Source of the DNA: JBDTMC01 sp039934475
Lineage (GTDB): Bacteria > Acidobacteriota > Terriglobia > Bryobacterales > Bryobacteraceae
NCBI GenBank assembly: GCA_039934475.1
Contig: JBDTMC010000058.1
Location: 1-24,490 of the forward strand
Direction of reading: 5' to 3'
DNA: 24,490 bases
Position 1 is the stretch's first letter. Each line of letters starts with the position of its first letter. Shown here piece by piece: positions 21,465 to 24,490 of the stretch. The notes below the pieces were generated by a model, which did no database searches, had not been told where the DNA came from, and worked only from the letters and a program-made list of their open reading frames with translations. The translations under genes were made by a program, and so were the position numbers.

Positions 21465-21510
21465 GCCCTGCCGTGTTGAAGTCGGTGTGACTTCCGCGTG
21501 GTCACAGGGC
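21465..21510. repeat. hairpin upstream of pncB
   Basis: GAAGTC (21478-21483), loop GGTGT, GACTTC (21489-21494) is a perfect 6-bp dyad, framed by GCCCTG (21465-21470) and CAGGGC (21505-21510). It lies 21-66 bases upstream of the pncB start on the minus strand, where a promoter, operator or leader hairpin would be expected. It does not match the NiaR or NrtR consensus that I know. No clear -10/-35 pair was seen. Confidence 0.4.
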
Positions 21511-21533
21511 AGGTGTTGGAAATGTGTCCGTTG

Positions 21534-21598
21534 GGGCAAAGCAGGACAGGCACGAATTTCGCAAAAGCGGCGAAATTCAAGCCAGTCCCGGTTTGCGC
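21534..21598. repeat. 65-bp imperfect palindrome, REP-like
   Basis: Two 29-base arms (21534-21562 and 21570-21598) pair at 23 positions around a 7-base loop. The inner 9 bp GAATTTCGC/GCGAAATTC are perfect, and the outer part contains GGACAGGC facing GCCAGTCC. It lies between the end of the DUF4340 gene and the start of pncB, both on the minus strand. It may terminate or stabilise transcripts, or be one copy of a dispersed palindromic element; a T-tract is lacking. Confidence 0.55.
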
Positions 21599-21643
21599 TG
21601 TCGGGTGATCCAGAGGTTGTCAGAGGGCGAAACTCGGTTCGCA

Positions 21644-22978
21644 TTACTTCTTCTTGGTGTCCTTCGGAGGCGGGGGCGGCTCCTTGATGGCCGCGGCGTC
21701 CACCTCGATGGCATCCACCACCGGCGGGTCGATCTGATAGAGCGCGGGCTCATTGTCGCGCTTGGCGATGAAGTTGATTCCGGCTTTGGAGATAAGCACC
21801 TTTTCGATGCGCTTGCCATCGTTGGAAGTGATTGTGATCTCGAGGACTGGAATGGTGAAGCCGGTGTCAACGAACTTGGCGGCGGAGAGGTCGCGTAGCT
21901 TGTCGATAAGCGTCTGGACGCTGGCCGCGTTCATCTCCTTGCCACCCTGCATCCACTTTTCGCCGGACTTCTGGAGCGAATAGACTTTGGCCCCGTCCTT
22001 TATCTCCACCTTGTTCGGATCGCTGAAGCCGAAGTCGAAGATCTTTTTATTACGGAAGTCGTCTATGGTCTTGCCGATCGAATCACCGAGGTCGCCGGAG
22101 AGGCGGTGGGCGGCGTCCATGACCGAGCTCTTGGCCAGAAAGTGGTTCTCTTTGTCCTTGCGGATCTCGATCTGCTGCGGGCCGGAAGCGTCGGTAACGA
22201 TGGCCACGCCGATGGGAGTTGCCATGGCGAATTGCATGTTCGCTTTGGCGTCCTCATCCTCGGGGATGACGGTGTCCATTTTGGCGTCACGCAGCTTGCC
22301 GATCAACTCCTCTACCTTGCCGTTGTCGGCACGGAGAGGCTTCGGCTTCACGATCTGCCATTCGTTCTGATTGTTCTTGCCGAAGCCGAAGGACTGGCCT
22401 TTGGCGCGCAGTTCGACAGCGGTGAGTTTCTCAGAGTTGAAGGTCAGCAGGCGTTTGTCGCGCAGGTCGCGCGGCGTCTTGTCGAGGCTGGTCTTGGTGA
22501 AACTGGCGATGGTGAAGACGCGGGAATCATTGGTCGACTTGGCGAAGAAGGCGCTGCCAGTAGGGGCCTCGTCTCCCACCAGCAGTTTCTCCGTCTTGCC
22601 ATCCTTCTTCGTGATCGTTACCTGCAGAGATGGCGAATTGAGACCATAGGGCGCGAGGTTGGTTGCCTTATCCTCCACCAGCTTGTCGGAGTTGAGAGAC
22701 GAGAGGGTAGAGGTGATACCGCTAACGGTATCCCGATCGGCGGCCATCGGCTTGGGCGCGGTGATCTGCCATTTGTCGCCATCCCTAACGAGGGCGACTG
22801 GTTCGCCATCGCGTTTGCGGATCTCTAAACCCTTCACCTGGTCTTCGGGTATGGCGAGGATTTTCGGCGACGCGTCGGTGGCCGGGGTGTCTTCCTTAGG
22901 GTGTTTGACGGCCCAATACACACCTCCCCCAAGCACCGCGAGGAGCAATGCGGCGATTAACAAATTGCGTGTCTGCAT
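21644..22978 (-). CDS. DUF4340-domain membrane-anchored protein
   Basis: The 444-residue protein has one N-terminal membrane anchor (LLIAALLLAVLGGGVYWAV) and a periplasmic body. The body holds repeated DUF4340 units: VKGLEIRKRDGEPVALVRDGDKWQITAP, then YGLNSPSLQVTITKKDGKTEKLLVGD and a partner copy with KLTAVELRAKGQSFGFGKNNQNEWQIVKP, and a third with KVEIKDGAKVYSLQKSGEKWMQGG. Each has the strand-turn-strand plus W-x-(I/M) pattern of the family. The tail is low-complexity Pro/Lys. It begins 3 bases after the GldG-like gene and belongs with an ABC-2 permease. DUF4340 proteins regularly accompany GldF/GldG-type transporters; their molecular job is unknown. Confidence 0.88.
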   Translation of the reverse strand: MQTRNLLIAALLLAVLGGGVYWAVKHPKEDTPATDASPKILAIPEDQVKGLEIRKRDGEPVALVRDGDKWQITAPKPMAADRDTVSGITSTLSSLNSDKLVEDKATNLAPYGLNSPSLQVTITKKDGKTEKLLVGDEAPTGSAFFAKSTNDSRVFTIASFTKTSLDKTPRDLRDKRLLTFNSEKLTAVELRAKGQSFGFGKNNQNEWQIVKPKPLRADNGKVEELIGKLRDAKMDTVIPEDEDAKANMQFAMATPIGVAIVTDASGPQQIEIRKDKENHFLAKSSVMDAAHRLSGDLGDSIGKTIDDFRNKKIFDFGFSDPNKVEIKDGAKVYSLQKSGEKWMQGGKEMNAASVQTLIDKLRDLSAAKFVDTGFTIPVLEITITSNDGKRIEKVLISKAGINFIAKRDNEPALYQIDPPVVDAIEVDAAAIKEPPPPPKDTKKK

Positions 22979-22981
22979 CGG

Positions 22982-24358
22982 CTACCTCCGGCGCCACCAG
23001 ACCATGAGGCCGCCCATCAGGATGGTGAGCGGCAACAGGAACTGGCTGGTGATGCGAATCATGTTCATCTGATTGCGATTGAGCGTCAGTCTACGGTCTT
23101 CGGGCTCCTTCGGACGGATGGAGATGAGATCCTCATCCGACGAGAGCCAGTTCATCATATTGAGGAACATGTCGCGGTTGCCGGCGAAGCGAAGCACCGA
23201 GTTTGAGACCCAATCAGAGGAGCCGACGACGACGAAACGTCCCGGCGCGCCCTGGTTGCCGGTATCGTAACTGCCGGCGGCGGCGAGGGCGAACGGCCCC
23301 TTCTTGTCCTTGGCCGGATCGAGCTTGATGGGCGACGCGCTGAGGTTGGTGGTGGCGTAACTGTTGGTACTGGTGGAGAAGAGCTTTTCCACGGTGACCT
23401 TGGTGGCGGTGCCGGTTTCCATGGAACGCGCGAGGGCCATAGCGGTGGCCGATTCCTTCATGTCGCGCACGATGGCATGAGTCAAGTAGGTAGTGACGAG
23501 CGGCACTTCGGGACCGAGGCCGAACATTTGGCCGACGCCGCTGGTGTCTAGTACGAGGTCGTTCCCGAGCGTGACGCCCCAGCCGGCGAGGAGATCGGAC
23601 AGTGGCTTGTTCGGGCTGACGTGATCCTTGCCGATTTGGAGCGGCGGATCCATGAGGAAGAGCGCTCGACCGCCCCCCTGTACGTAGTTGCGGAGGGCAG
23701 TAATGACGGGGTCCGGATAGTCGTACTTGGGGCCGCCAACAATAACGACAGAGCAACCAGTAGTGGCGTCGGCTTTCTCGATCAAGTTGATAGTTTGGGT
23801 CTTGTAGTTGTTCTTCTCAACAAGATCCTTCAACTGCGAATAACCGCGGGAGGAGGTTTCGGCAATGCCGTGCTCCCCCAGCCCGGTGACGAAGCAGGCG
23901 GTGCGTTCGCCGCCTTTCAAGAGGCGGACAAGCGCGCCGGTGACTTCCTCTTCGCTGAGGCTGCGGGCTTCCTGCTTCTTCATCCCGGTTTCGAGGATGA
24001 TGGCGCCTTCGGTCTTGACGCCGGCCGCACGGGCTTCCTGCGGCTTCTTATACGGGTCAACGTAGTTCACCTTAAGTTTGGTGGACATCGTATCGTAACG
24101 GTCCAACAGATCCTTTGCCTGCTGGAAGCGGGTGGTCTGATCCCAGTAAGTGATGGTGACGTCCTGCTTGAGGCCTTTGACGATCTTTTCGGTCTGATCG
24201 GAGAGGCTGAACTTCTTGGTGCTTGTGGCGTCGAAGGTCTTGTTGTAGCGGTTGCCCAGCCAGTTGGCCGCTGACAGGATCGCCAACACGATTACGACAT
24301 AGAGCGCCAGATAAGCGCCGTACTTAGTTTGTCTCGCTTTAATCCAATCCGTCTTCAT
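22982..24358 (-). CDS. GldG-like ABC transporter accessory protein
   Basis: The 458-residue protein has an N-terminal membrane segment (YLALYVVIVLAILSAANWL), a large periplasmic domain and a C-terminal segment (FLLPLTILMGGLMVWWRRR). The body opens with FDATSTKKFSLSDQTEKIVKGLKQDVTITYW, the start of the GldG/ABC_transp_aux domain, and holds ACFVTGLGEHGI, CSVVIVGGPKYDYPDPVITALRNYVQGGGRALFLMDPP and VVVGSSDWVSNSVL, a flavodoxin-like alternation of strands. The family works with a GldF-like permease and an ATPase; in gliding Bacteroidetes this set is needed for motility, while in other phyla the substrate is unknown. The ATG shares one base with the upstream permease stop (TAATG). The ATPase gene must lie beyond 24490. 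Confidence 0.88.
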   Translation of the reverse strand: MKTDWIKARQTKYGAYLALYVVIVLAILSAANWLGNRYNKTFDATSTKKFSLSDQTEKIVKGLKQDVTITYWDQTTRFQQAKDLLDRYDTMSTKLKVNYVDPYKKPQEARAAGVKTEGAIILETGMKKQEARSLSEEEVTGALVRLLKGGERTACFVTGLGEHGIAETSSRGYSQLKDLVEKNNYKTQTINLIEKADATTGCSVVIVGGPKYDYPDPVITALRNYVQGGGRALFLMDPPLQIGKDHVSPNKPLSDLLAGWGVTLGNDLVLDTSGVGQMFGLGPEVPLVTTYLTHAIVRDMKESATAMALARSMETGTATKVTVEKLFSTSTNSYATTNLSASPIKLDPAKDKKGPFALAAAGSYDTGNQGAPGRFVVVGSSDWVSNSVLRFAGNRDMFLNMMNWLSSDEDLISIRPKEPEDRRLTLNRNQMNMIRITSQFLLPLTILMGGLMVWWRRR

Positions 24359-24490
24359 TACGACCTCCAGCGCAGGCTCTCAAGGCTCCGCGCAGTTAGA
24401 AACAGCCCCAAAACAATCAACGAGACATAGTAAATGGCATCTTTGGTATCGAGCACGCCTTTGGCGAAGGGCTCAAAGTGCGAGACCACC
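24358..24490 (-). CDS. ABC-2 type permease (GldF-like), C-terminal fragment
   Basis: Only the last 43 codons are inside the window. They read HFEPFAKGVLDTKDAIYYVSLIVLGLFLTARSLESLRWRS: the HFEPFAKG loop followed by one membrane segment and a basic end is the typical finish of ABC-2 permeases of the GldF group. The stop codon TAA overlaps the GldG-like ATG by one base, so the genes are translationally coupled. The rest lies beyond the right edge. Confidence 0.78.
   Translation of the reverse strand, partial: VVSHFEPFAKGVLDTKDAIYYVSLIVLGLFLTARSLESLRWRS

Overview
The window looks like a piece of an Acidobacteriota chromosome, most likely from the Solibacter/Bryobacter side of the phylum. This rests on gene content and not on a marker gene: a VWFA-type protein of the acidobacterial kind at the left edge, signal-bearing (twin-arginine-type) Gfo/Idh/MocA and sugar-isomerase-like proteins, a PQQ dehydrogenase, a DUF1080 protein, and a GldG/DUF4340 cluster. 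The DNA is GC-rich and densely coding. The longest stretch without a gene is about 200 bases. I saw no tRNA, rRNA, CRISPR array, insertion sequence or phage gene.

Layout. 1-504: 3' end of a VWFA-type protein. 505-1402: AHSA1/SRPBCC protein followed by an ArsR-type repressor, behind a promoter with two copies of one operator. 1409-5798 (minus): a three-gene run, PQQ dehydrogenase with inserted cytochrome c, then Gfo/Idh/MocA oxidoreductase, then a xylose-isomerase-like TIM barrel protein. Divergent from it is a DUF1080 protein (5788-6417). Together these resemble a 3-keto-sugar (glycoside oxidation and cleavage) module. 6457-7347: secreted alkaline-phosphatase-superfamily phosphodiesterase. 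7460-11086: a tight run phnW-like aminotransferase, egtB, egtD, DinB-fold protein, with two ATGA stop/start overlaps; this is an ergothioneine operon with unusual partners.

11088-16843 (minus): an ABC exporter followed by a 1305-residue protein that matches only the first part of cyclic beta-1,2-glucan synthase (glycosyltransferase plus glycoamylase-like cyclisation domain) and has no C-terminal phosphorylase part. 16878-17813: secreted PLC-like phosphodiesterase. 17815-19155 (minus): a secreted protein of unknown function and hypoxanthine phosphoribosyltransferase. 19207-19602: ribosome silencing factor RsfS. 19565-21444 (minus): pncB-pncA NAD salvage pair. 21445-21643: intergenic region with two hairpins, one resembling a REP-type palindrome. 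21644-24490 (minus): DUF4340 protein, GldG-like ABC accessory protein and the end of an ABC-2 permease.

The most interesting points are the short glucan synthase paired with an exporter, the ergothioneine operon that also holds a PhnW-like aminotransferase and a DinB-fold protein, the predicted 3-keto-sugar module, and the tandem operator of the ArsR/AHSA1 pair.
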